DNA of 64,000 nucleotides, taken from Eutreptiella sp. 'Long Island Sound 2002'. Taxonomy: Eukaryota > Euglenozoa > Euglenophyceae > Eutreptiales > Eutreptiaceae. A model generated the notes under the pieces. The model searched no databases and was not told the origin of the DNA. It worked only from the letters and a program-made list of their open reading frames with translations. Within the stretch, counting starts at the first letter, position 1. Each line of letters opens with the position of its first letter. Positions 24,052 through 36,369 of this stretch are shown here, in pieces. Made by a program: the position numbers and the translations under genes. The stretch lies in assembly GCA_964036045.1 (NCBI GenBank), contig OZ038388.1:381501-445500 (forward strand). The letters are read 5' to 3'.

Positions 24052-27000
24052 GCGCCTCGTTTAACGAGGCGCACGGGGGGGGGAGAGTTTGGCGCTAACA
24101 AGGCGCACGGGGGGGTGGGAGTTTGGCGCTAACGAGGCGCACGGGGGGGGGGGGGGGTTTGGCGCTAACGAGGCGCACGGGGGGGGGGGGAGTTTGGCGC
24201 TAACGAGGCGCACGGGGGGGGGGGGGTTTGGCGCTAACGAGGCGCACGGGGGGGGGGAGTTTGGCGCTAACGAGGCGCACGGGGGGGGGGGGTTTGGCGC
24301 TAACGAGGCGCACGGGGGGGGGGGGGGGGGTTTGGCGCTAACGAGGCGCACGGGGGGGGGGGGAGTTTGGCGCTAACGAGGCGCACGGGGGGGGGGAGTT
24401 TGGCGCTAACGAGGCGCACGGGGGGGGGTTTGGCGCTAACGAGGCGCACGGGGGGGGGGGGGGGGAGTTTGGCGCTAACGAGGCGCACGGGGGGGGGGGG
24501 GAGTTTGGCGCTAACGAGGCGCACGGGGGGGGGGGTTGCAAACGAGGCGCGCGGGGGGGGTTTGGCGCTAACGAGGCGCGGGGGGGGGGGGGTTTGGCGC
24601 GCTAACGAGGCGCGCGGGGGGGGGGGGATTGGCGCGCTAACGAGACGCACGGGGGGGGGGGGTTGGCACTCACTAGACGCGTATTCCGCATACAAGTCCG
24701 TGCATACACAAGGCGGTGCACATACAAGCCGGTGAATACACAAGGCGGTGCACACACAAGGCGGTGCACACAAAAGGCGGTCTGTACCCACCGCAGGAAT
24801 CTTGTTATTTAAGGGGCCACGGGCAAGGCGGTGCACATAGAAGGCGGTACACACACAAGGCGGTGCACACAAAAGGCGGCCTGTAGCCACCGCAGGAGTC
24901 TTGTTATTTAAGGGGCCACAAGCAAGGCGGTACACGCAAAAGGCGGTGCACACAAAAGGCGGCCTGTAGCCACCGCAGGAGTCTTGTTATTTAAGGGGCC
25001 ACAGGCAAGGCGGTACACACATAAGGCGGTACACACACAAGGCGGTGCACACAAAAGGCGGTCTGTAGCCACCGCAGGAGTCTTGTTATTTAAGGGGCCA
25101 CATGCAAGGCGGTACACACACAAGGCGGTGCACACAAAAGGCGGTCTGTAGCCACCGCAGGAGTCTTGTTATTTAAGGGGCCACAGGCAAGGCGGTACAC
25201 ACAAAAGGCGGTATACACACAAGGCGGTGCACACAAAAGGCGGTCTATAGCCACCGCAGGAGTCTTGTTATTTAAGGGGCCACAGGCAAGGCGGTACACA
25301 CACAAGGCGGTGCACAGGGGGGGGGGGTTGGCGCGCTAACGAGGCGCACGGATGGGGGGGGGTTTGGCGCTAACGAGGCGCACGGGGGGGGGGTTTGGCG
25401 CTAACGAGGCGCACGGGGGGGTGGGGGAGTTTGGCGCTAACGAGGCGCACGGGGGGGGGGGAGTTTGGCGCTAACGAGGCGCACGGGGGGGGGGGGGGGG
25501 GTTGCAAACGAGGCGCGCGGGGGGGGTTTGGCGCTAACGAGGCGCGGGGGGGGGGTTTGGCGCGCTAACGAGGCGCGGGGGGGGGGGGGATTGGCGCGCT
25601 AACGAGACGCACGGGGGGGGGGGGTTGGCACTCACTAGACGCGTATTCCGCATACAAGTCCGTGCATACACAAGGCGGTGCACATACAAGCCGGTGCACA
25701 CACAAGGCGGTGCACACACAAGGCGGTGCACACAAAAGGCGGTCTGTACCCACCGCAGGAATCTTGTTATTTAAGGGGCCACGGGCAAGGCGGTGCACAT
25801 AGAAGGCGGTACACACACAAGGCGGTGCACACAAAAGGCGGCCTGTAGCCACCGCAGGAGTCTTGTTATTTAAGGGGCCACAAGCAAGGCGGTACACGCA
25901 AAAGGCGGTGCACACAAAAGGCGGCCTGTAGCCACCGCAGGAGTCTTGTTATTTAAGGGGCCACAGGCAAGGCGGTACACACATAAGGCGGTACACACAC
26001 AAGGCGGTGCACACAAAAGGCGGTCTGTAGCCACCGCAGGAGTCTTGTTATTTAAGGGGCCACAGGCAAGGCGGTACACACACAAGGCGGTGCACACAAA
26101 AGGCGGTCTGTAGCCACCGCAGGAGTTTTGTTATTTAAGGGGCCACAGGCAAGGCGGTACACACAAAAGGCGGTATACACACAAGGCGGTGCACACAAAA
26201 GGCGGTCTATAGCCACCGCAGGAGTCTTGTTATTTAAGGGGCCACAGGCAAGGCGGTACACACACAAGGTGGTGCACAGGGGGGGGGGGGGGTTTGGCGC
26301 GCTAACGAGGCGCACGGATGGGGGGGGGGTTTGGCGCTAACGAGGCGCACGGGGGGGGGGGGGTTTGGCGCTAACGAGGCGCACGGGGGGGGGGGGGGGA
26401 GTTTGGCGCTAACGAGGCGCACGGGGGGGGGGGGTTGCAAACGAGGCGCGCGGGGGGGGTTTGGCGCTAATGAGGCGCGGGGCGGGGGGTTTGGCGCGCT
26501 AACGAGGCGCGCGGGGGGGGGGGGGGGGGATTGGCGCGCTAACGAGACGCACGGGGGGGGGGGGTTGGCACTCACTAGACGCGTATTCCGCATACAAGTC
26601 CGTGCATACACAAGGCGGTGCACATACAAGCCGGTGCACACACAAGGCGGTGCACACACAAGGCGGTGCACACAAAAGGCGGTCTGTACCCACCGCAGGA
26701 ATCTTGTTATTTAAGGGGCCACGGGCAAGGCGGTGCACATAGAAGGCGGTACACACACAAGGCGGTGCACACAAAAGGCGGCCTGTAGCCACCGCAGGAG
26801 TCTTGTTATTTAAGGGGCCACAAGCAAGGCGGTACACGCAAAAGGCGGTGCACACAAAAGGCGGCCTGTAGCCACCGCAGGAGTCTTGTTATTTCAGGGG
26901 CCACAGGCAAGGCGGTACACACATAAGGCGGTACACACACAAGGCGGTGCACACAAAAGGCGGTCTGTAGCCACCGCAGGAGTCTTGTTATTTAAGGGGC

Positions 27001-28330
27001 CACAGGCAAGGCGGTACACACACAAGGCGGTGCACACAAAAGGCGGTCTGTAGCCACCGCAGGAGTTTTGTTATTTAAGGGGCCACAGGCAAGGCGGTAC
27101 ACACAAAAGGCGGTATACACACAAGGCGGTGCACACAAAAGGCGGTCTATAGCCACCGCAGGAGTCTTGTTATTTAAGGGGCCACAGGCAAGGCGGTACA
27201 CACACAAGGTGGTGCACAGGGGGGGGGGGGGGTTTGGCGCGCTAACGAGGCGCACGGATGGGGGGGGGGGTTTGGCGCTAACGAGGCGCACGGGGGGGGG
27301 GGGTTTGGCGCTAACGAGGCGCACGGGGGGGGGGGGGGGGTTTGGCGCTAACGAGGCGCACGGGGGGGGGGGTTGCAAACGAGGCGCGCGGGGGGGGTTT
27401 GGCGCTAACGAGGCGCGGGGGGGGGGTTTGGCGCGCTAACGAGGCGCGCGGGGGGGGGGGGATTGGCGCGCTAACGAGACGCACGGGGGGGGGGGGGTTG
27501 GCACTCACTAGACGCGTATTCCGCATACAAGTCCGTGCATACACAAGGCGGTGCACATACAAGCCGGTGCACACACAAGGCGGTGCACACACAAGGCGGT
27601 GCACACAAAAGGCGGTCTGTACCCACCGCAGGAATCTTGTTATTTAAGGGGCCACGGGCAAGGCGGTGCACATAGAAGGCGGTACACACACAAGGCGGTG
27701 CACACAAAAGGCGGCCTGTAGCCACCGCAGGAGTCTTGTTATTTAAGGGGCCACAAGCAAGGCGGTACACGCAAAAGGCGGTGCACACAAAAGGCGGCCT
27801 GTAGCCACCGCAGGAGTCTTGTTATTTAAGGGGCCACAGGCAAGGCGGTACACACATAAGGCGGTACACACACAAGGCGGTGCACACAAAAGGCGGTCTG
27901 TAGCCACCGCAGGAGTCTTGTTATTTAAGGGGCCACAGGCAAGGCGGTACACACACAAGGCGGTGCACACAAAAGGCGGTCTGTAGCCACCGCAGGAGTT
28001 TTGTTATTTAAGGGGCCACAGGCAAGGCGGTACACACAAAAGGCGGTATACACACAAGGCGGTGCACACAAAAGGCGGTCTATAGCCACCGCAGGAGTCT
28101 TGTTATTTAAGGGGCCACAGGCAAGGCGGTACACACACAAGGTGGTGCACAGGGGGGGGGGGGGTTTGGCGCGCTAACGAGGCGCACGGATGGGGGGGGG
28201 TTTGGCGCTAACGAGGCGCACGGGGGGGGGGGGGGGTTTGGCGCTAACGAGGCGCACGGGGGGGGGGGGAGTTTGGCGCTAACGAGGCGCGCGCCGAGTC
28301 CAATTTGCGCCTCGTATAACGAGGTGCGCA
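24052..28330 (+). repeat. G-tract higher-order satellite (~0.94-0.96 kb units, four copies)
   Basis: Two modules alternate. One is TTTGGCGCTAACGAGGCGCAC followed by 7-18 G, repeated many times. The other is built of AAGGCGGTGCACACAA and GTAGCCACCGCAGGAGTC with TTGTTATTTAAGGGGCCAC, repeating about every 85-98 bases. The junction phrase TTGGCACTCACTAGACGCGT occurs at about 24662, 25624, 26565 and 27499, giving periods near 962, 941 and 934. The array is bounded by palindromes: GCGCCTCGTT-T-AACGAGGCGC at 24052-24072 and a near-copy at 28306-28330. Open frames inside it are products of the repeat and not taken as genes. Confidence 0.9.
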
Positions 28331-28707
28331 GTTTCAGCCAAACACTCGGGGAGGTAGCGTACGCACAAAACATACCAGTAAGAGGATTGCTCAAAACAAG
28401 ATGCACAATTCCATGGCCCTGTGACAAGAGACTTTTTTCTTGGCCACATGGGACTGTGAGCGCAGATATCAAGATGATGTTCTTTAACACAACACGATGC
28501 CTATACCACTTGGTTTGATAAATATTTTGATGACCTATCATGCATACAAGGGTAACAAATATAGCTCATGCCATAGAGTAAGGTGTGGGATGGACATGGG
28601 CGCTGCAAAATTAGCCCATCTCTGGGTAGCAAGCTCAAACTCCATTATTGTAGTGGTGGAGCGGCACCATGTGCATGTCTTTGCTGTGCACACTGTACAC
28701 TGTTCAG
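28331..28707. other. Intron 2 end, acceptor for exon 3
   Basis: No gene is seen. The final bases CACTGTTCAG serve as the proposed acceptor, though the pyrimidine tract is weak. Confidence 0.35.
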
Positions 28708-28804
28708 GCGCTGCAGAAGTGTATTTCCAGAACAACGTCAGTGTCAGCACCGGCAGCTCATTTACAATTGCAGGCACTGGAACCGCCTCAATGGGATTCG
28801 GCGG
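28708..28804 (+). CDS. Exon 3 of giant glycoprotein gene (proposed)
   Basis: This exon of 97 bases is entered in phase 1 and left in phase 2. It encodes AAEVYFQNNVSVSTGSSFTI and continues with AGTGTASMGFGG. The alternating hydrophobic/polar pattern with Gly-rich turns is typical of beta-helix or adhesin-like repeats, and NVS is an N-glycosylation sequon. The entry phase matches exon 2. The donor G|gtttgt is weak, and the exact 3' border was chosen to agree with exon 4, so it could be a little longer or shorter. Confidence 0.5.
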
Positions 28805-30853
28805 GTTTGTGTCTCCTGTTTGCTCCATATTGCAAATAATGCGTTGTTGGAAGGGTATTCACGGGTTTCGCGTTGGCTGGCTTCTGACTTGCGGGACTTG
28901 CAGTGCTCGCGGGATGAGGCTTGGGCAGGCTCCATTGTACAGTCACCCACGCTAACACTCATGGTCTTCATCCAAACAAATGTTGTGCTTAATCCCGAAG
29001 CACAAACAGGTTTTCATCATTGAAACAATGGTTCTCTGAAACACAAACTGTTTCCTACTCATCGGAAAGAACTATCGATGCTTCCTTGAAAATTGACTTT
29101 TACAGTGACTGCCATTTCCCCTTCTTTTTTTTATAAACCCAATGCACTTTAGGACATGCTCTTGGCATTTCCTGGTGGTTATCAGTATGGGAACAGGAGG
29201 TGGTTTTGGGTACGAGCCAGGCTGTATTTAGAATTATCTTCCGAAGGGGGGGGGGGGTCCGGGTGGGTGGGTCTTCAGCCAGGTGAGTGGGTCTAAGGCT
29301 CTGGACCCCCCCATCTTATAATTCCAAGGGTTTCATGGGTTGGGCTCCTGGACCCCTTCTTTCCGTGTTTACAGAAGCCTGTTCAAGTTGTGTGTGGTTG
29401 CTCCTTTTCGCTTTGTCTTTGTTTAGGCACCATGCAGAAATCTCTTTGTGGTTGTGGGGGATTTGTTGGTTCCTCTGATGGGACTAAAAGGGAGCACATG
29501 AGGAGTGAGAAGTATAAGCAACGGGAAAAAGTAAAAAGTGCGCGCCCCCTCAGCACTTCTGGTGACCCCAGCACAGCCAACAGAAACTACATCTGTCAGG
29601 AGTAGTTCCAACTCTAACGGCAGCAACACATCCAGCTCTAGTAGCAGCAACAGCTCCAGCAGCAGCAGCTGTAGTAGTAGCATCCCTATTTCAGCCATTC
29701 CTAGCACAAGCAGTGGCAACACCCCTGCACAGAGCAGCAGTCCTACACAGAGCAGCAGTCCTACACAGAGCAGCAGCCAACAGCATCAGGGAATCATGGG
29801 AGTGACCCAGCCAGCCAATACCAACAATAACGACAATAAAGCAGCACCAGGACTAGGGCATAGGACAGAAAATACCAAAAGGGAAAAAAAGGCAGGAAAA
29901 TAACAAAAAGAAAAAAGGCAGATAATTTATGTCCCCTTTTAGGGCAGGGATGCCTGTCCTGAGAGAGCGCCTTGGCTTCAATTTGACTTACAAAAAATGC
30001 GCCCCACAGAATTTTTAGAGGGGGGGTCGGGGGGGGGGGGGGGCGAAGTCGGGCAGGTGGGTCCTCAGTCCAATGGGTGGGTCTCATCCAACATCCCCCC
30101 CCCCGCCTCTTATAAACGCAGCCTGGTACCAGCACACGAGAGCAGTCCCATGCGAAATCACGTAGTGGGTACACCCGTTGTCATTTTCTTTGGTCGTACT
30201 GCCCTTGGGGTCCAGTCTCCCGCCGGCCTCACATGCAGCCCACCGCTACTAATGTGGTTTGTGTAACACAGGGCAAAGGGGCCCCAGATCAACCACACGT
30301 TAAGCACGGACTGCCACCCATCATGGGTGTGCCCGGGATTGGTCAAAAGAGGGGTTCGGGGGGGTGGGGAGGGCAGGGACTTGCTTTTAATTTTCATTCC
30401 GGCAGGGGGGGGGGCTCCCCCCTAGACCCCCTCCCCCCCTCCCCCCCTCCCCCCTCCGCTCAAGCAAATCCCTCGGGGGGGGGGCACACGGAGGGAGCCA
30501 CGCCGGGACAATAGAGTTTCCAAGAGCGTGGCAGGCACCAGCAGTCCATTGTGACCTTGTCAACAGAACCACTTTTCCGACCCCCCCCCCCTCCCCCAGC
30601 CGGTTCCTGAGGCTCTGGCAGTCTTCCGAAGGTCCCGTCCCATTGTTTTGTCTGCCAACCGTCCTCCCAATGCTGGCACACGGCAAGAGGAGCAAAGGGG
30701 GTTTGCGTCAACAGTCAGCGGCATACAGTGGGGGGTAGATGGCGAGGAGCGTCGTCCGTTGGGACGCAGGCCGCACCCAAGCCACAATGCCTGGGGAACA
30801 CGCAATGTGTGTTCACTTATTCACCTCCAAACTGATGCCCACCACGTCTTCAG
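28805..30853. other. Intron 3: low-complexity sequence
   Basis: The intron contains G-runs (29247, 30020-30042), a C-run block at 30417-30455, a Ser-codon-rich AGCAGC stretch (29610-29790) and two unassigned short frames. It ends in a good acceptor, CACCACGTCTTCAG. Confidence 0.5.
29432..29605 (+). CDS. Small Cys/His zinc-finger-like ORF
   Basis: This ORF of 57 codons begins MQKSLCGCGGFVGSS, followed by a basic stretch with REHMRSEKYKQRE. The spacing C-x-C...H-x5-K/H is reminiscent of half of a C2H2-type finger (a Cys pair followed by H..S.K), but a second His is not clear. It may be a decayed transposase N-terminus or simply chance. An overlapping frame (29538-29903) is a Ser/Gln-rich low-complexity reading from AGC/CAG repeats and is not a convincing protein. 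Confidence 0.25.
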   Translation: MQKSLCGCGGFVGSSDGTKREHMRSEKYKQREKVKSARPLSTSGDPSTANRNYICQE

Positions 30854-30912
30854 ACCCATGATCTACGAAGTTCACAGTGGTGGTGTCGGTCACATGGCCT
30901 CTCCCTTCTACG
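30854..30912 (+). CDS. Exon 4 of giant glycoprotein gene (proposed)
   Basis: This exon of 59 bases lies between a strong acceptor (CACGTCTTCAG) and a consensus donor (G|gtatgt). It is entered in phase 2 and left in phase 1. It encodes PMIYEVHSGGVGHMASPFY. The length is short but the splice signals are among the best in the set. In phase it connects to exons 3 and 5. No domain can be named from twenty residues. Confidence 0.45.
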
Positions 30913-31900
30913 GTATGTGATCCTGTCGTCTGGTTTGGTGACCAGGTTGAAGCTTACACGGGCTGGCCAGGCACTGTTGGTGGGAGGTTCGAAGCCCGGA
31001 AGGTTGGGTGGTGGAGGTGGCATTATTGTGTTTCTTCCTGTGTTGTGCACAGGGCAGCAGTTTACAGGGTGGGGGCATGCATGCCTACATCGGTGCTGGT
31101 GCCTGTGCGCACGTGCACAGGCAAACACCACCACTGCCTATGCCTACGTCTGTCCGCACACGCCTGCTCTGTCATTGTTTGGGCGTGTGCGCGCTTGCAC
31201 AGGCCCACTCTGTTGGGGCCTATGCATACGCGTGCAGGCCTGTTCTGTGATGCTCTGTCTTCTCCACATCAACGCCTACTGCTGCAACTACAGGCAAGGG
31301 GTGATAAAGAATTGTGAGGGACCATGAGACAACGAGGGCTACTGGACTGTTTGCAATGGGCAACTGGTGAGCAACAAAATGGATAAAATGCAGAAACAGG
31401 GGCCATGGGTGCTTGGCGAGGCAGGAGGGGGGACGAGGGGTGCTTTTTGAGAAAAGAGCAGGGGTCTCTGAGGGCAGGGTCATCAAAAAGCTGAGGGCAC
31501 GGCCAGAAGGCCACTACAAAGCTGCACCACCGGCGCCAACAACTGTGGGGTGGTCAGGAAGGGGCTGACGCATTTTTGATGCCCCATTATGTACCTCATC
31601 ATGATGGGCGCACGGTATACATCCCCCCCTGATCTCAAACACCCCCACCCCCACCCCCCAAAACACTGTGCAACCCTTTATGGAACCCCCTCCCCATCTG
31701 TGCAGTCATGGGAATGTCTTCATGGAATCCCTGCCACTGCCAGCGAATTGTGCTGATGACGGCCCGGCCGCTTACACTTCTTTTTCCTACAGCATTGAAG
31801 CAATGAACGCATAGCACATGACAGCGATGTTAGACGAGCACAGTTTTGTGTGTCAGATGGGCATGTTAGTCCTACCACTCACCAGTGCAGCATACTGTGG
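30913..31900. other. Intron 4 start, no gene seen
   Basis: A GTGTGCGC/TGCACAGGC-rich stretch at 31070-31240 and a C-run at 31623-31660 are the only structure seen. Confidence 0.35.
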
Positions 31901-32189
31901 ATGTTGTAAGTGCTGATTGTTTTTGCTGTAAATGCAAGGTCAAAAAATCCCATCGGTGAGTACTGCAAACTGGGTACTCCCATTTACCCCAAGAAAAATC
32001 AAATTGCTCGACGTAATTTTGGTACTCGCTTTTACAGCGGAAACAAATTTACACGAGATCCTTTTTTTGGTACTCACGTTTACAGCGGAAGAAAATGTGC
32101 GAAATACAATTTTTTTATATTCATGTTTGCAGCAGAAAATAGAATTGCTTGCCTTTACAAAGAAAAAAAGTACTTGCCACTAGCCACTT

Positions 32190-32410
32190 CTGATTTTGTC
32201 CCCTTGTTGGGGACCCCCCAGACGGTTATGTAGCCATTTGGCCCACATGTGGGCCCCAAGACGGCAGGGTCATGTAGCCCCTTTTGATTTTGTCCCCGCT
32301 CTAGGCCCCGGGGGGGGGGGGGCTGAGACGGCAGGGGTTATGTAGCTACTTTGCCCACATGTGGGCCCCCGAGCAATGGTTATGTAGCCTCTTCTCATTT
32401 CCTCCCCACA
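32190..32410 (+). repeat. Three ~95-bp tandem units
   Basis: Units share GATTTTGTCCCC, GTTATGTAGCC and TTGCCCACATGTGGGCCCC. They lead directly into the 27-bp minisatellite. Just upstream (31920-32110) GGTACTC and TTTACAGCGGAA recur three times. Confidence 0.65.
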
Positions 32411-32442
32411 CTAGGTGCTGGGACTCCCGAGTGCGAGCAATT

Positions 32443-35005
32443 ATTTTTTTGCTGTAAGGTCATCGAATTTTTTTTTGCTGTAAGGTTGTGTAATGTTTTT
32501 GTTGCTGTAAGGTTGTATAATGTTTTTGTTGCTGTAAGGTGGTGTAATGTTTTTGTTGCTGTAAGGTTGTGTAATGTTTTTGTTGCTGTAAGGTTGTGTA
32601 ATGTTTTTGTTGCTGTAAGGTTTTGTAATGTTTTTGTTGCTGTAAGGTTGTGTAATGTTTTTGTTGCTGTAAGGTGGTGTAATGTTTTGATTGCTGTAAG
32701 GTGGTGTAATTTTTTGATTGCTGTAAGGTGGTGTAATGTTGTTGTTGCTGTAAGGTTATGTAATGTTTTTGTTGCTGTAAGGTTGTGTAATGTTTTTGTT
32801 GCTGTAAGGTTGTGTAATGTTTTTGTTGCTGTAAGGTGGTGTAATGTTTTGATTGCTGTAAGGTGGTGTAATTTTTTGATTGCTGTAAGGTGGTGTAATG
32901 TTGTTGTTGCTGTAAGGTTATGTAATGTTTTTGTTGCTGTAAGGTTGTGTAATGTTTTTGTTGCTGTAAGGTTGTGTAATGTTTTTGTTGCTGTAAGGTG
33001 GTGTAATTTTTTTGTTGCTGTAAGGTTATGTAATGTTTTTGTTGCTGTAAGTTGGCGTAATGTTTTTGTTGCTGTAAGGTTATGTAATGTTTTTGTTGCT
33101 GTAAGGTTGTGTAATGTTTTTGTTGCTGTAAGGTTGTATAATGTTTTTGTTGCTGTAAGGTGGCGTAATGTTTTTGATGCTGTAAGGTTGTGTAATGTTT
33201 TTTTTCCTGTAAGGTTGTGTAATATTTTTGTTGCTGTAACGTTGTGTAATGTTTTTGTTGCTGTAAGGTTGTGTAATGTTTTCGTTGCTGTAAGGTTGTG
33301 TAATGTTTTTGTTGCTGTAAGGTGGTGTAATGTTTTGATTGCTGTAAGCTGGTGTAATGTTTTTGTTGCTGTAAGGTTGTATAATGTTTTTGTCCCTGTA
33401 AGGTGGTGTAATGTTTTGATTGCTGTAAGGTTGTGTAATGTTTTTGTTGCTGTAAGGTGGTGTAATGTTTTTGTTGCTGTAAGGTGGTGTAATGTTTTTG
33501 TTGCTGTAAGGTTGTGTAATGTTTTTGTTGCTGTAAGGTTGTGTAATGTTTTTGTTGCTGTAAGGTTGTGTAATGTTTTTGTTGCTGTAAGGTGGTGTGA
33601 TGTTTTTGTTGCTGTAAGGTTGTGTAATGTTTTTGTTGCTGTAAGTTGGCGTAATGTTTTTGTTGCTGTAAGGTTGTGTAATGTTTTTGTTGCTGTAAGG
33701 TTGTGTAATGTTTTTGTTGCTGTAAGGTTGTATAATGTTTTTGTTGCTGTAAGGTGGCGTAATGTTTTTGTTGCTGTAAGGTTGTGTAATGTTTTTGTTG
33801 CTGTAAGGTTGTGTAATATTTTTGTTGCTGTAAGGTTGTGTAATGTTTTTGTTGCTGTATGGTGGTGTAATGTTTTTGTTGCTGTAAGGTGGTGTAATGT
33901 TTTGGTTGCTGTAAGGTGGTGTAATGTTTTGATTGCTGTAAGGTGGTGTAATGTTTTGATTGCTTTAAGGTGGTGTCATGTTGTTGTTGCTGTAAGGTTA
34001 TGTAATGTTTTTGTTGCTGTAAGGTTGTGTAATGTTTTTGTTGCTGTAAGGTTGTGTAATGTTTTTGTTGCTGTAAGGTGGTGTAATGTTTTTGTTGCTG
34101 TAAGGTGGTGTAATGTTTTTGTTGCTGTAAGTTGGCGTAATGTTTTTGTTGCTGTAAGGTTGTGTAATGTTTTTGTTGCTGTAAGGTTGTGTAATGTTTT
34201 TGTTGCTGTAAGGTTGTGTAATGTTTTTGTTGCTGTTAGGTGGTGTAATGTTTTTGTTGCTGTAAGGTGGTGTAATGTTTTGATTGCTGAAAGGTGGTGT
34301 AATGTTTTGATTGCTGTAAGGTGGTGTAATGTTGTTGTTGCTGTAAGGTTATGCAATTTTTTTGTTGCTGTAAGGTTGTGTAATGTTTTTGTTGCTGTAA
34401 GGTGGTGTAATGTTTTTGTTGCTGTAAGGTGGTGTAATGTTTTTGTTGCTGTAAGGTTGTGTAATGTTTTTGTTGCTGTAAGGTGGTGTAATGTTTTTGT
34501 TGCTGTAAGGTTATGTAATGTTTTTGTTGCTGTAAGGTGGTGTAATGTTTTTGTTGCTGTAAGGTTGTGTAATGTTTTTGTTGCTGTAAGGTTTTGTAAT
34601 GTTTTTGTTGCTGTAAGGTTGTGTAATGTTTTTTGTTGCTGTAAGGTTGTGTAATGTTTTTCTTGCTGTAAGGTTGTGTAATGTTTGTGTTGCTGTAAGG
34701 TTGTGTAATTTTTTTGTTGCTGTAAGGTGGTGTAATGTTTTGATTTATGTAAGGTGGTGTAATCTTTTGATTGCTGTAAGCTGGTGTAATGTTTTTGTTG
34801 CTGTAAGGTTGTATAATGTTTTTGTTGCTGTAAGGTGGTGTAATGTTTTGATTGCTGTAAGGTTGTGTAATGTTTTTGTTGCTGTAAGGTTGTGTAATGT
34901 TTTTGTTGCTGTAAGGTGGTGTAATGTTTTTGTTGCTGTAAGGTTGTGTAATGTTTTTGTTGCTGTAAGGTTGTGTAATATTTTTGTTGCTGTAAGGTTG
35001 TGTAG
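32443..35005 (+). repeat. 27-bp minisatellite, about 95 copies
   Basis: The unit is GCTGTAAGGTTGTGTAATG plus TTTTTGTT, with common variants GGTGGTG, TTTTGATT and GGCGTAATG. Because 27 is a multiple of three, long frames are open on both strands (a VFVAVRLCN nonapeptide in + and its counterpart in -). There is no signal peptide, no non-repeat domain and no start context, so I treat it as non-coding intron 4 filler. Confidence 0.9.
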
Positions 35006-36369
35006 TTTTAACAAAAAAGTCGGAACACTCGGAAAAAAAATCATGTTGCGTGTAATTTTTTTTCTGCTGTAAAGGCGAGTATAGTCTTTGTTTTAGAATG
35101 ATGCCTCTATTGCAATATGTACATTTGCCGGTTCCGTACGGCACCCCATGGGACGCCGAGTCCACAAAGCACAAGATACAAGATACTCTGTGTGGCCACC
35201 AATTAAAGGGATGCGGCCAATATAACAGCAACTTGCATGTCCACGGTAGGTGAAGGCCTGGGCAGGTGGCCAAGAGCCACGCAGCATGTGGTGCATGCAG
35301 CTGGGGAGGGGAGGGGATCAAGCATATTGCCGCCTGGCTTCTTAATGTTTTGGCCGACATTACCCACTGCATGGAGAAACAGAAACCTTGGGCCAAAACA
35401 GCGGCTTGAGGAGCTTCGTTGCGTTGTGTGTCCCGATATCAGTAACTGCATGTTACAAACTACGCGGGGTGGGCTAGCTGGCCTCGGGTACAGGCGGGGT
35501 TTCCTTTATTTGGGCTTTTGTTCACCCCCCCAGGGATAGTAGTGACTTGGATAGAAAGGTGCTGACCACCTTATCGGATTTTTCTTCCCGCCTCCCTCCA
35601 TGCCCCCAGCACCTTCTGTGCTGACACCCCCTGTGCTGACACCTGCTGTCCGGTCCTACTTTTTTGGATGCAGTGGCGGTCATTGCAGTGCTTCTTTCCC
35701 ATTGAACGTTGTGCTGTTTGCAAGTCTCTTCCGCCTTGCATCTTGTGTTTGCCTGCTGAGGTGTTGCTAGGTGGAGGAAATATCATAAAACGAAACGATG
35801 CAGACAACATGCCTAATGTTACGACAGACAATACTTACGACAGCCACCGCAGTGTGGCGCCACACAACACAATGTTGCAGTACACAGCACAATGTCACGA
35901 TAGTCAATATCATGTTCTGACAGCCAGAACAATGTCACGACAGACAATGTCGCCGCACAAAACCCTCTGCTACGACGCACAACCCAATTAAGGACACACA
36001 ACACAATGTCACCACATGGATCACAATATTACAATGGACCACACGGACCGGCCGATTATGATAGATGTTTCGGACGGACGGCACAATCATGACATCATGA
36101 CAGAAGATACGGTGACATGACAGGCCATTTGCAATCATCACAAAACAACGCTGTGAGTTGTCAGATTGTTGTGCCACTTCAATGAGCAATGCATGATTTA
36201 TTGCAAGTTGTCTATCATGCAATTGCGGTGTCTATCACAGCATTGTGTTGCATACCATGCCTAGTAGGCATAACCCGGTAGGCATGACATGCCTACCGGG
36301 TGTGGATCATAGACCTGCTGATTGCGTGCCAGAAACCATGGTTGAGCATTCCCCTGTTACAATGCACAG
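35006..36369. other. Intron 4 end, no gene seen
   Basis: ACAATGTCACGACAG-type short repeats occur at 35820-36010. A hairpin at 36273-36301 and the acceptor CTGTTACAATGCACAG precede exon 5. Confidence 0.4.
36273..36301. repeat. Perfect 14-bp inverted repeat
   Basis: ACCCGGTAGGCATG and its reverse complement are separated by one base, 68 bases upstream of exon 5. A further half copy (GCCTAGTAGGCAT) lies just before. It could form a stable stem in the transcript near the acceptor. Confidence 0.85.

Noticed and set aside
24061-28140. Pro-rich and Gly-rich frames across the G-tract array
   Set aside because: Poly-G/poly-C runs of variable length would shift any frame. No conserved phase is kept between copies.
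24052-28330. Regular spacing suggested a CRISPR array
   Set aside because: There are no unique spacers, the units are nested satellites, and the context is eukaryotic.
29538-29903. Ser/Gln/Asn-rich open frame
   Set aside because: Produced by AGC/CAG/AAC trinucleotide repeats; no flanking domain to support translation.
32351-34654. 767-codon frame of VFVAVRLCN repeats, and the antisense frame 34236-35396
   Set aside because: Both arise from a 27-base minisatellite, whose unit is a multiple of three. Neither has a domain, signal or start context.
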